DNA of 44,609 bases from ARK-14 sp002899805 (GTDB lineage Archaea; Thermoproteota; Thermoprotei_A; Sulfolobales; Fervidicoccaceae), in contig JBAMMC010000020.1 of the NCBI GenBank assembly GCA_039793985.1, forward strand, positions 1 through 44,609. Direction: 5' to 3'. Every line of letters starts with the position of its first letter. Position 1 is the first letter of the stretch. Below are positions 1 to 6,951 of this stretch, one piece after another. The position numbers and the translations under genes are program-made. The notes below the pieces were generated by a model that saw only the letters and a list, made by a program, of their open reading frames with translations, had not been told where the DNA came from and did not search any database.

Positions 1-69
1 CGACAGCGATTACTTGGACAGCAGGACATTCTGGTATAAGCCCTAGGATTTTTAAAAGAAATCTTCCCT

Positions 70-2049
70 TCAGCAGCAAACAACTTCTCCTGAGAGCTCA
101 TCCGCAGAATATCCTTTATATCTCTCCACGAGCTTCCTCAATCTATCGCTCTTCAGGAAGTCTATCAACATTCGAACAACTTCCTTGCTCATGCTACTTT
201 TCAGGATGGCGAAATCGTAGTGTTCCTCCGCAACTTCTCTGTAATCTAGCCCATATAGATATGCGGCATGCTCAATGCAGATTCCAGCATCTGCCCTCCC
301 CTGAGCTATGGCGGCCGCAACAGCATTGTGGTTAGGCACTTCGTACTCATACCCCTTGATCATCCTGGAGAGCTCCCATCTGGAGATATTTCTCTCTCTG
401 GCGATCTTCTCCAATACATCATCGACATATACTCTGGTTCCAGAGCCAATGTTTCTGTTCACGAACCTTAGACCTCTATCTATGACATCCTCCAAGCTCT
501 CTATCTTTTCCCCCTTCCTGTGAGCTAAAACGAGCCTCCTCTTGTAACCTTTCACCAGAACAGCCTTATCTCTCAGCTCTTCATCTTTCTCGATGAATGG
601 GATATTGTATACCCTGCTTTCTGGGTCGAGAAGGTGCGTTGGTGCCACATCTATGACCCCCCGCTTCAATAAGTTGAGCCCTCTGAAGGAGCCGACATAT
701 GCGATTCCCACTCTCTCGTTGAGATCCATATCCCTCATAATTTCCTGCAGGAGTAGGTCATGACTTCCCACGATCAGAGCCTCCTTCCAAGGGGATCCTC
801 TGACTCTCAGGGGGAAGACGTTCACTGGAAATCCATCATCGATCACATCAATATTCTCCGGAAGGATTGCTATGGCATCCGTCCTCATGAGGGCTGAAAC
901 GCTGCCAGATTGATAGGGAACCGGAACAGCATAGAGAGATCCATCCGTCCTGCTCAGCATAACAGGTAGGATCCAGATCTTCCCCAGACCCTTCCTCAGC
1001 TTGCCTGAGAAAGCAGCTCTCAGAGCAACACCGCGACGAGAAGCGCCCATGATCTCCATTATCATTGGCTCAACTAGGAGGATCATATTGGATAGTGCAG
1101 AAAGTGGGAAGCCTGGAAGACCTATTAGAAGCTTTCTCCCATTTTTCGCAATGACTGTGGGCTTTCCAGGCTTCATTCGGAGCCCGTGCACCACCAATTC
1201 CCCTATGTCTTGGAAGACCCTGTAGACAACGTCCTTCTCTCCTGCCGAAGTTCCACCGCTCGTTATGACTATATCGCTTCTCTCGAGCAGCTTCTCTATC
1301 CTTCTGCGCATCAAATCGTAGTCATCTGGCACAAACCCTGCGAAGTAAGCCCTTATCCCCAAGGATGAGAGGTAGGAAACAACCATCCTCCCATTCGATT
1401 CATATATTTTTCCCTCTGCAAGGGGAGATCCAGGTTCAACCAACTCGTTCCCTGTGGAGAGTACTGAGATCCGGGGAACTTTGTAAACCTCGACCTCGCT
1501 TATTCCAAGGGAGCTGAGAACAGCGATCTTTTCCGGAGTAAGCATGCTACCCTTAGGTATTATGAGCTCCCCCTTGGCTATGTCCGATCCCGCAAAGGAT
1601 ATGTTTTCGCCGGGGGCAGCAGATCTCCTTACTTCCACGAATGTCTTCCCATCGCTTACAGTATGCTCCTCCATGATAACGGCGCTAGCCCCCCTCGGTA
1701 TGATCGCCCCTGTATCTATCCCCACAGCTTCCCCCTCGCTCACTTCTGTGCCCGCAGGTTCCCCTATCTTTTGGAAGCCCTTCAACATCAGCTTAACCGG
1801 ATGAAGCTCATCCACCCCCTCTACAGACCTAGCGCTCACCGCATACCCATCCACCTCGCTGCGGTCGAAGGGAGGGTAATCTATGGGAGAATAGATATCT
1901 ATCGCAAGAACTCTATTGAACGAATCCTCTATTTTCACGATCTCCGTTCCTAACGGTGATAGCAACCCCTCCTTCCTGACTGCTTCCAGCGCTTCTTCTG
2001 GCGAGAGAAGAGTATGAAAAAGCTTCCTTCCTTGCTCCATCTTTTTCAC
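70..2049 (-). CDS. moeA: MoeA-type molybdopterin molybdotransferase fused to a substrate-binding-like domain
   Basis: 659 aa from a GTG start; an ATG three codons in is an alternative. MoeA inserts molybdate (or tungstate) into adenylylated molybdopterin in the cytoplasm. Residues about 1-185 are the MoeA N-terminal and linker domains (PPFDRSEVDGYA motif), about 190-335 the MoCF domain (TSGGTSAGEKD, GLPGFPLSAL), and about 340-420 the C-terminal beta domain. Residues about 425-655 form a periplasmic-binding-protein-like domain of the type often attached to archaeal MoeA and to ModE/LysR-like regulators, which may sense molybdate or tungstate (inference). It lies 44 nt downstream of a second moeA on the same strand, probably in one operon. 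The family is secure; the ligand of the extra domain is unknown. Confidence 0.93.
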   Translation of the reverse strand: MKKMEQGRKLFHTLLSPEEALEAVRKEGLLSPLGTEIVKIEDSFNRVLAIDIYSPIDYPPFDRSEVDGYAVSARSVEGVDELHPVKLMLKGFQKIGEPAGTEVSEGEAVGIDTGAIIPRGASAVIMEEHTVSDGKTFVEVRRSAAPGENISFAGSDIAKGELIIPKGSMLTPEKIAVLSSLGISEVEVYKVPRISVLSTGNELVEPGSPLAEGKIYESNGRMVVSYLSSLGIRAYFAGFVPDDYDLMRRRIEKLLERSDIVITSGGTSAGEKDVVYRVFQDIGELVVHGLRMKPGKPTVIAKNGRKLLIGLPGFPLSALSNMILLVEPMIMEIMGASRRGVALRAAFSGKLRKGLGKIWILPVMLSRTDGSLYAVPVPYQSGSVSALMRTDAIAILPENIDVIDDGFPVNVFPLRVRGSPWKEALIVGSHDLLLQEIMRDMDLNERVGIAYVGSFRGLNLLKRGVIDVAPTHLLDPESRVYNIPFIEKDEELRDKAVLVKGYKRRLVLAHRKGEKIESLEDVIDRGLRFVNRNIGSGTRVYVDDVLEKIARERNISRWELSRMIKGYEYEVPNHNAVAAAIAQGRADAGICIEHAAYLYGLDYREVAEEHYDFAILKSSMSKEVVRMLIDFLKSDRLRKLVERYKGYSADELSGEVVCC

Positions 2050-2093
2050 CTTACTTCATTTTAATCCTCGTGAAAAATAAATGAGATGCATTG

Positions 2094-3299
2094 TCAGACC
2101 AGCTCTATTCTGACCATTTCTCCTGCTTCATATCCTTCGGCGTTTCTTGGAATCCTCAAGAATCCCCCGGCATTGAGCAGAGAGCTCAATATCCCAGAAC
2201 CCCTGAGCATTATGGGGTCTGCGCATAATTCGTTTCCGCATGGCGATAGCTTAACCCTTATGAAGCTTTCTACCCCTACCTCCCCGAATACTCTACTGGT
2301 GAGTTTAGCGAATATGAACCTCAACCTCTGATCTATTATCCCAAGCTTCTCCTCAATGAAGGGAAGTACCAGGAACCTGACTCCCACAAAAGCTGCTACG
2401 GGATACCCTGAGAGGAGGAAGACCGGCTTGCTTTTCAGCTCTCCTACGCTTGTAGGCCTTCCAGGTCTCATCGCTATTCCCCTGATGAGTATTTTTCCAC
2501 CCACTCTCTGCAGGGCTTTGACACATAGATCTTTAGATCCAGGTCCGGTTCCTCCAGTCGTTATTATTATGTCCTCTTTTTCCCAAGCTTTCTCGATGAC
2601 CGAGGCGATGACCTCTTCATCATCCTCTACTATCCCATACCTCTTGACATCCATGTAACCCTGCTCTGCCAAGTACCCCGCTATCAGCTTCGATGTCGAG
2701 TCGAAGACAAACCCCTCACCTCCTGGCTCGCTCACTTCAGAGCCAGTTGCTATTATTCCAACCTTCAGCTTTCTGAAGACATCAACTTCCTCGAGCCCTA
2801 GTGCCGATAATGAGGCAACGTGCCATGGTCTGATGAGGGTCCCTCTGCTGAGTACGATATCACCCTGCTCGAAGTCCTCTCCTGCTCTCGAGACATTATC
2901 AAACTTAGCAACGCTCTTCATAATTAGAACTCTATTTCCTTCCTTTTCTGCGTCTTCCAGCATAACAACAGCGTCGGCCCCATCGGGAAGAGGATCCCCC
3001 GTGGAAATTGGAACGGCTTCCCCACAGGAAATCTTGCCAGGCTTATCCTCCCTCAGAACAAGAGGAATGGGATTGTTTGAGGATGCGGAGGTAACGCTAT
3101 CACTGCATAAAGCAAAGCCATCAACTGCGCTTCGATTGGTGGGGGGCACTCTCACAGGTGATCTTATTTCCTTGGCCGGAATTCTTTTGAGAAGTTGTTC
3201 TAGCTCTAATTTCTCTGTTTCAACGGATAGCTTGAAATTGCTCAAGGAAAAATTGACGGCCTCATCGACTGGAACATATCTCATCAATTTTTGGCTCAC
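2094..3299 (-). CDS. moeA: MoeA-type molybdopterin molybdotransferase, second paralogue
   Basis: 401 aa, the normal length of a MoeA without extra domains. It shows the N-terminal PPTNRSAVDGFA motif (about residues 50-63), the MoCF motif GGTGPGSKD (about 250) and MRPGRPTS followed by LSGYPVAAF (about 280-305). It should catalyse metal insertion into molybdopterin. The GTG start lies about 25 nt from a good TATA box, which suggests a leaderless message for a two-gene operon with the fused MoeA downstream. Paired MoeA proteins are common in archaea and are sometimes proposed to split Mo and W use; nothing in the sequence decides which does which. Confidence 0.92.
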   Translation of the reverse strand: MSQKLMRYVPVDEAVNFSLSNFKLSVETEKLELEQLLKRIPAKEIRSPVRVPPTNRSAVDGFALCSDSVTSASSNNPIPLVLREDKPGKISCGEAVPISTGDPLPDGADAVVMLEDAEKEGNRVLIMKSVAKFDNVSRAGEDFEQGDIVLSRGTLIRPWHVASLSALGLEEVDVFRKLKVGIIATGSEVSEPGGEGFVFDSTSKLIAGYLAEQGYMDVKRYGIVEDDEEVIASVIEKAWEKEDIIITTGGTGPGSKDLCVKALQRVGGKILIRGIAMRPGRPTSVGELKSKPVFLLSGYPVAAFVGVRFLVLPFIEEKLGIIDQRLRFIFAKLTSRVFGEVGVESFIRVKLSPCGNELCADPIMLRGSGILSSLLNAGGFLRIPRNAEGYEAGEMVRIELV

Positions 3300-3320
3300 C
3301 TTGAAAACCTAATTATAGCG

Positions 3321-3331
3321 TTTATATAAAA
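3321..3331 (-). promoter_or_regulatory. TATA box of the moeA operon
   Basis: An 11-nt T/A box (TTTTATATAAA on the minus strand) centred about 27 nt upstream of the GTG start of the second moeA. This spacing is typical of archaeal leaderless transcripts. Confidence 0.6.
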
Positions 3332-3405
3332 ATCTCAAATTCTGCGTTTGAGGTTGAGTTTCCAGGGGATGTTAAAAAAAGGGTTTAATATTTTTGTCTC
3401 GAAAA

Positions 3406-3416
3406 CCTTTTTATTA
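3406..3416 (+). promoter_or_regulatory. Possible TATA box of the Glu/Trp peptide gene
   Basis: A T-rich box (CCTTTTTATTA) lies about 60 nt before the ATG at 3474. It would give a leader of roughly 35 nt that carries the Shine-Dalgarno-like AGGGGTG at 3461-3467. A second T/A stretch at 3383-3395 is an alternative. Confidence 0.35.
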
Positions 3417-3473
3417 GAGATTGAAAGAAACATAGACAGCCACTTAGATTCATCATTTGTAGGGGTGTGGTCA

Positions 3474-3581
3474 ATGTTCGAAGAAGAGGAAGAATGGTGG
3501 GAAGAGGAAGAAGGCGAGGAAGAAGAAGAGGAGTGGTGGGAGGAAGAGGAAGAGGAAGAGTGGGAAGAGGAAGAGTGGTAG
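3474..3581 (+). CDS. Glu/Trp-only small peptide, 35 aa, unknown function
   Basis: After Met-Phe the peptide is 26 Glu, 6 Trp and a single Gly: blocks of 4-7 Glu separated by WW, WW, W and a terminal W. The frame stays open upstream to 3348, but the ATG at 3474 follows an AGGGGTG Shine-Dalgarno-like site by six bases, and all the unusual composition starts there. Glu codons are a mixture of GAA and GAG and the Trp codons are evenly spread, so it is not a simple repeat of one unit. It would be extremely acidic, with net charge near -26 at neutral pH, and amphipathic only through its Trp. I do not recognise a family. It could be a metal- or cation-binding peptide, an RNA-polymerase or nucleic-acid mimic, or a fortuitous open frame in purine-rich DNA. 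Confidence 0.55.
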   Translation: MFEEEEEWWEEEEGEEEEEEWWEEEEEEEWEEEEW

Positions 3582-3629
3582 CGCTCTTCTCTTGCTACTG
3601 CAAAAATCTATGCTAATAAAATAATTTTT

Positions 3630-3646
3630 ACAAATGAAAGTTCATA
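3630..3646 (+). repeat. Left copy of a short repeat flanking the accessory island
   Basis: Positions 3634-3646 (ATGAAAGTTCATA) recur exactly in the same orientation at 5480-5492. Positions 3630-3641 (ACAAATGAAAGT) recur inverted at 5521-5532. The other copies sit at the upstream end of a decayed tnpB, so these look like remains of a mobile-element boundary. A 12-13 bp match could arise by chance in AT-rich DNA, hence the modest confidence. Confidence 0.4.
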
Positions 3647-3732
3647 GGAGAACCGCGAACATTTCTATCCTGAAGAAATTAAGGAGTATATGGTAAAAGG
3701 ATACCAACTCTGCCCCCTATCTTCATGAAAAG

Positions 3733-3743
3733 CTTATTTATTA
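3733..3743 (+). promoter_or_regulatory. TATA box of the small membrane protein gene
   Basis: CTTATTTATTA is centred about 27 nt upstream of the GTG at 3765, consistent with leaderless transcription starting at or near the start codon. Confidence 0.45.
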
Positions 3744-3764
3744 AAATCACAAACAAAAGAGACA

Positions 3765-4139
3765 GTGGAAAAAATGCTTCAGATACCTATCATATTTCAG
3801 ACAGCTACCTTGGGGAACATTTCCTCAATAGACCTGCTCACTTCTAACCCAAAGCTGTTAATCTCTATAGGCATACAGCTGATCCTGGGCATCTTGCTGG
3901 GCTACATATTGGCAAAGGCTTTCAAATATATAATAGCATTCATATTGGTTCTCATAGCTGGCATAGTTCTGAACGTTTGGAGCCTTTCTGGGTCAGGAGA
4001 CTATTTCCAGAAGATAACAGGGAGCAAGGAATATCTCCAGTACTTCATCGAACTAGCAAAGCTGATGAGCGTTCTCCTGGTTGGACCAGTTATGGCTGGT
4101 TTCGTCATAGGGCTAATAATAGGATGGTTGCACAAGTGA
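3765..4139 (+). CDS. Small three-helix membrane protein, unknown
   Basis: 124 aa, GTG start (ATG at 3774 is an alternative). Three hydrophobic segments are visible at about residues 30-49, 52-72 and 95-121, with a short polar loop (residues about 74-92) between helices two and three. Gly-rich faces (LILGILLGYILA; GPVMAGFVIGLIIG) suggest tight helix packing. I recognise no family. It stands alone in the accessory island, with its own TATA box, between the Glu/Trp peptide and the HEPN/MNT pair, which lies on the opposite strand. Confidence 0.7.
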   Translation: MEKMLQIPIIFQTATLGNISSIDLLTSNPKLLISIGIQLILGILLGYILAKAFKYIIAFILVLIAGIVLNVWSLSGSGDYFQKITGSKEYLQYFIELAKLMSVLLVGPVMAGFVIGLIIGWLHK

Positions 4140-4280
4140 CCTACTTCGCCCCAATGTTCGGTTTTTTCACATTGAAAGTTTTATAAGGAGACTGAGAATT
4201 TTTTAATAAACTGAATTTTGATGGAAGATAAAAACCTCTCTCTTTGGGTACATAAGTCTATATCGGGAGTTTTTCTCCAA

Positions 4281-4727
4281 TTATTTTTCTTGATTTCCCG
4301 AAAGGTAAGGATCCATCGAATACCTTCTTATCAGAAATTGTTCGTCTATGGACTTGAGGTATAGCTTCTCGGAGAGGAGTGGGATCCTTTCAAATAATAC
4401 CTCACCATTTTCTAGGACCATTCTAACAAACCACGGAGGCGCGTCGTTCAAAACCTTCAGATCGAGTTTATATCTCAGCTTTCCTTCAAACTCAGCAATC
4501 AAGTTGAGTTCATAGTCTATCGTATCGAGCTTTCCATCTACTACATACACTGCGATATCGATATCTCTGAATGGTACTTCTTTCAAGAAAGATCCGTAGA
4601 GGATAGCCAAGACGATCTCCGCATGACTAAGCAATAGGCTCCTCAAAATTTCTTGAATTCTCCCTTTCTCTTCTTTGCTCAATCTGAAGAACCTGAACTT
4701 ATCTCTCTCTTCAAGCTCTAGAGACAT
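4281..4727 (-). CDS. mntA: MNT-type nucleotidyltransferase (antitoxin of a HEPN/MNT pair)
   Basis: 148 aa. The minimal nucleotidyltransferase signature is clear: YGSF at about residues 44-47 followed by DIDIAVYV at about 55-62 (GS-x-D-x-D), with a third acidic position in LDLKVLND about 35 residues later. In characterised pairs of this type, MNT proteins AMPylate the partner HEPN toxin near its active site and so neutralise it. The gene follows the HEPN gene and overlaps it by 17 nt, with a GAGGTG ribosome site before its ATG, so the two are translationally linked. The N-terminal 35 residues are charged and helical. Some MNT/HEPN pairs have other roles, so the toxin-antitoxin assignment is by family. 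Confidence 0.85.
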   Translation of the reverse strand: MSLELEERDKFRFFRLSKEEKGRIQEILRSLLLSHAEIVLAILYGSFLKEVPFRDIDIAVYVVDGKLDTIDYELNLIAEFEGKLRYKLDLKVLNDAPPWFVRMVLENGEVLFERIPLLSEKLYLKSIDEQFLIRRYSMDPYLSGNQEK

Positions 4728-5154
4728 ACCTTTTCACCTCTTCAACGAACATCTTCATATTATCTAACCCACCTTCTCTAGCTTCTCTATAAATTCTGAA
4801 ATCATCTATCTCCCAATATCTGTGAACGATCAGATTTCTCAGCCTGGCTAGCCTCTCCATATTTCTCCCAGTTTCATGGGATATGACCTTGCATTCAACG
4901 AGCTTTCTGAAGACTTCCAAATAACTTTCAGCGCTAGTATTGAAGCAAACTCTCAGGATGTTCAATCCCAATGAGGTCATCGCTTCGATGACCTCCACTA
5001 TAATGAACCTCAATGTATACCTGTTTCTTATATCACCCAAGAAATCGTTCGGGTTGAGAGACGTGATATTCTTAGCTAAATTGAGAGCATTCTCGATATC
5101 ATCCAAAAGCTTCGAAGCCATCATCCTGACCCTATCATCACACATCGAAAACAT
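4711..5154 (-). CDS. hepT: HEPN (DUF86/HepT-like) RNase toxin
   Basis: 147 aa, all-helical by appearance. Near residues 106-113 it carries RNLIVHRY, which fits the HEPN ribonuclease motif R-x4-H-x-Y exactly, and it is followed by a WEID acidic turn as in DUF86 proteins. HEPN toxins of this family cleave RNA when not modified by the MNT partner. The gene is the first of the pair and overlaps mntA by 17 nt. All catalytic residues are present, so the pair looks intact, although an IS remnant sits directly upstream. Confidence 0.85.
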   Translation of the reverse strand: MFSMCDDRVRMMASKLLDDIENALNLAKNITSLNPNDFLGDIRNRYTLRFIIVEVIEAMTSLGLNILRVCFNTSAESYLEVFRKLVECKVISHETGRNMERLARLRNLIVHRYWEIDDFRIYREAREGGLDNMKMFVEEVKRYVSRA

Positions 5155-5224
5155 CTCTACGGATTAATGGACTGAATAAGTTTCTGAAACATAACATAAA
5201 AACTCTTTCCAATGAGGTTTGAGC

Positions 5225-5485
5225 TGACCTCCTCCTGCTCCAAGGGAACCCTAGCCCTTTAGAGCTGATCATCGGTTTCCATCATTTACTCGCTTCCACA
5301 TATCTCATCTTCTGGACATCCGGGAATGCAAGAGATCCTCTATCTGGGTGATTGCCTTTCCCTGATGTTCGATGCTCCTATGAGGTCTCTATCAGCCTCG
5401 AAACCGCATTTCAAACACTTAAGTTTCCTATATCCACTTTCAACTAACTTTGAGTTGCATTTCAAGAAAAGGCAAATCTATGAAA
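5225..5485 (-). pseudogene. tnpB: Decayed 3' part of an IS200/IS605-type tnpB
   Basis: Reading the minus strand from about 5480 gives the C-terminal zinc ribbon and third RuvC motif of TnpB: SKLVESGYRKLKCLKCGF, then EADRDLIGASNIRER, ending at an in-frame stop at 5322-5324. The upstream Cys pair is partly eroded and the RuvC I and II motifs are absent, so this is a fragment. Further downstream (5230-5270) lies CCCTAGCCCTTTAGAGCT with an imperfect hairpin, resembling the right end of such elements. TnpB is the RNA-guided nuclease of IS605 elements; this copy is non-functional. Mutated frames continue beyond the stop. Confidence 0.75.
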
Positions 5486-5532
5486 GTTCATAAACATTCA
5501 TCCCAGCCATAAACGGCGAGACTTTCATTTGT
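5480..5532. repeat. Inverted repeat with hairpin at the edge of the tnpB remnant
   Basis: ATGAAAGT at 5480-5487 and ACTTTCAT at 5521-5528 form an 8-bp perfect inverted repeat around a segment containing CCAGCCATAAACGGCGAG, which can form a small imperfect stem. On the minus strand this reads as a hairpin followed by GGGATGAATG, reminiscent of IS605-family ends. The left part of the repeat recurs at 3634-3646 and the right part, inverted, at 3630-3641. Between 5155 and 5573 I see no intact gene. Confidence 0.4.
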
Positions 5533-5573
5533 AACCATGAACTCAATTTCTCTAACTTTAAAAAAACTCAATA

Positions 5574-6047
5574 TCACCCGATCCATCTGCCCGTTGAGGA
5601 GAGGGCGATGGCGGCTATGAGGGCCTGCTCGCCTAGACTCCTCAAATTAGGTTCCTCTTCCATTATCAAATCAATCGCCCTTTCGTTGAAGTTGCACGGA
5701 ATCACTCTGGCTTCGATTGCACTTCTGGTAACGTATGCATAGCATGTTCCCACTGGTATATCTTCCAAAAATTTCTCTACATCTTTTATCTGCTTCCTCA
5801 CCAGAAGCCTCCTGAGAACTTCAAGCCTCCTGTTTCTCAGAGATACCCCTCTATTTATTGCTTCAACGGCCTCTTCCGTCGCCTTCGCCGCATGTGAGCA
5901 GGAAGCGATTAAGGCGGAGGGGAGCTCGACCTCCAGAACTAACTCCTCGGGTGGTACCTCAATTTTTTCTCTCGTGAGTGTGAAGTATAGCTCGGTGCCC
6001 ATATCAGGATAAATAGGAATATTGATACATAATGAGACATCGCTCAT
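5574..6047 (-). CDS. Cgi121-like protein (possible KEOPS subunit)
   Basis: 157 aa. The middle part (about residues 45-120) resembles the Cgi121/TPRKB fold: a helical stretch with alternating Ala and Glu, then LRRLLVRKQIKDVEKF, comparable to the conserved helix with a basic RQI-type motif, then a beta strand (YAYVT). Cgi121 binds the Bud32 kinase of the KEOPS complex, which makes t6A in tRNA, and presents the tRNA 3' end. It is the last gene of the S17e operon and its ATG overlaps the stop of the phosphoribosyltransferase by 4 nt. The similarity is weak and read by eye; it may be an unrelated small archaeal protein. Confidence 0.45.
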   Translation of the reverse strand: MSDVSLCINIPIYPDMGTELYFTLTREKIEVPPEELVLEVELPSALIASCSHAAKATEEAVEAINRGVSLRNRRLEVLRRLLVRKQIKDVEKFLEDIPVGTCYAYVTRSAIEARVIPCNFNERAIDLIMEEEPNLRSLGEQALIAAIALSSTGRWIG

Positions 6048-6676
6048 GGTGACTTTTTCTCCCCTATTATCAGGTTAAGTATCCTCTTTATTTCTCCTTG
6101 TTCCAATCCTGTTTTCTGCGACAACTCCTTCGAGGCCTTTTCCCCGTCAATGGAAGTTCTACTGACTATCCTGTACTCTGCTTCCACGAGAGTCTGGACT
6201 GTCTCTCTCTTCTCCCAGGGGAAGATTATCCATTTATCCGTCTGAGCATAATAGAAGTCCGGTACAATCACACTCCAGGGTTTTACATATAGCGATACAC
6301 TCTTTATTTGTTTAGGTCCATAGAGGCTGACAGCTCCAAGAGCAACTTGGAGGCTCTTTCCAGTATCTGCAACATCATCAACTATGAGAACATTCTTATC
6401 TTTAACGTCACGTACAAGGGGTTGAGTTATCACGGGACGCTCGCTTCTCTCCTCGATCCCTCTGTAGAACTTTATCTCAAGAGCCCCAACTTCTTTGATG
6501 TCGAGGAGATCGCTGAGAATTCTCGCAGGTATCCAACCTCCCCTCAAAACTCCCACAATAACTTGTGGGTTGAATCCGGAGAAACCTATCTTCTCCGCTA
6601 TCGTTATGGACGCTTCTTCGATATCCTTCCAGCTCAAAGTCAAGAACCTGTCGCTTTGAGGATCTTTCTCCGACAT
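6044..6676 (-). CDS. Phosphoribosyltransferase of the hypoxanthine/guanine type
   Basis: 210 aa. A type I PRTase: the PRPP-binding loop VLIVDDVADTGKS is at about residues 95-107, and VIVGVLRGGWIPARIL at about 38-53 matches the loop that contacts pyrophosphate. The family (COG2236-like) is usually annotated as hypoxanthine or xanthine-guanine phosphoribosyltransferase, used for purine salvage. About 35 residues at the C-terminus (SQKTGLEQGEIKRILN) look like a small helix-turn-helix-like tail. It starts 2 nt after the MoaD-like gene and overlaps the Cgi121-like gene by 4 nt, so it is part of the S17e operon. Exact base specificity cannot be read from the sequence. Confidence 0.85.
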   Translation of the reverse strand: MSEKDPQSDRFLTLSWKDIEEASITIAEKIGFSGFNPQVIVGVLRGGWIPARILSDLLDIKEVGALEIKFYRGIEERSERPVITQPLVRDVKDKNVLIVDDVADTGKSLQVALGAVSLYGPKQIKSVSLYVKPWSVIVPDFYYAQTDKWIIFPWEKRETVQTLVEAEYRIVSRTSIDGEKASKELSQKTGLEQGEIKRILNLIIGEKKSP

Positions 6677-6678
6677 AT

Positions 6679-6942
6679 TTATCCCCCATGGCTGATAGGA
6701 ACTATGGTTATGCTGTCCTCCTCCCCGACCTCGGGGTCTTCTCCATAGACTAGAGAATCAACGCCGTTGATTAGGAAAACATATTTGCCACTGGGCTTTC
6801 CATCGAGGTCCAGCAGGTCATTTGCCTTGGATGAGAGGAACTTGAGTACCTCGCTCAGCCTCCTGCCCTCCGCTTCCAGAACTTCGCCGCCGAAGACCTC
6901 TTTCAGGTGCCCCACCAAAATTATCTTCGACAAACTTGGCAC
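6679..6942 (-). CDS. MoaD/ThiS-like sulfur carrier or SAMP protein
   Basis: 87 aa with a beta-grasp pattern and the diagnostic C-terminal Gly-Gly (ISHGG). Such proteins are adenylylated at the terminal Gly and carry sulfur for molybdopterin or thiamine or tRNA thiolation, or act as ubiquitin-like modifiers (SAMPs) in archaea. Motifs include FGGEVLEAEG early and LINGVDSLVYGEDPEV at about residues 56-71. It lies 9 nt after S17e and 2 nt before the PRTase gene. MoaD is plausible given two moeA genes in the window, but they are 3 kb away and the operon here is translational in flavour, so a tRNA or protein-modifier role is equally possible. Confidence 0.8.
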   Translation of the reverse strand: MPSLSKIILVGHLKEVFGGEVLEAEGRRLSEVLKFLSSKANDLLDLDGKPSGKYVFLINGVDSLVYGEDPEVGEEDSITIVPISHGG

Positions 6943-6951
6943 CCAACGATC

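Noticed and set aside
1..69. A plus-strand frame ending in a TAG at 43-45 (...YLDSRTFWYKP) might be the 3' end of an upstream gene.
   Set aside because: Only 14 codons are in the window, with no recognisable family, so it cannot be called.
3474..3581. The Glu/Trp stretch as a DNA microsatellite.
   Set aside because: GAA, GAG and TGG codons alternate irregularly and a ribosome site precedes the ATG, so slippage of one simple unit does not explain it, although chance coding remains possible.
3648..3722. A short plus-strand frame (REHFYPEEIKEYMVKGYQLCPLSS) that reads like the end of a protein.
   Set aside because: It has no start, follows an in-frame stop, and has no match I recognise; it may be chance or a relic.
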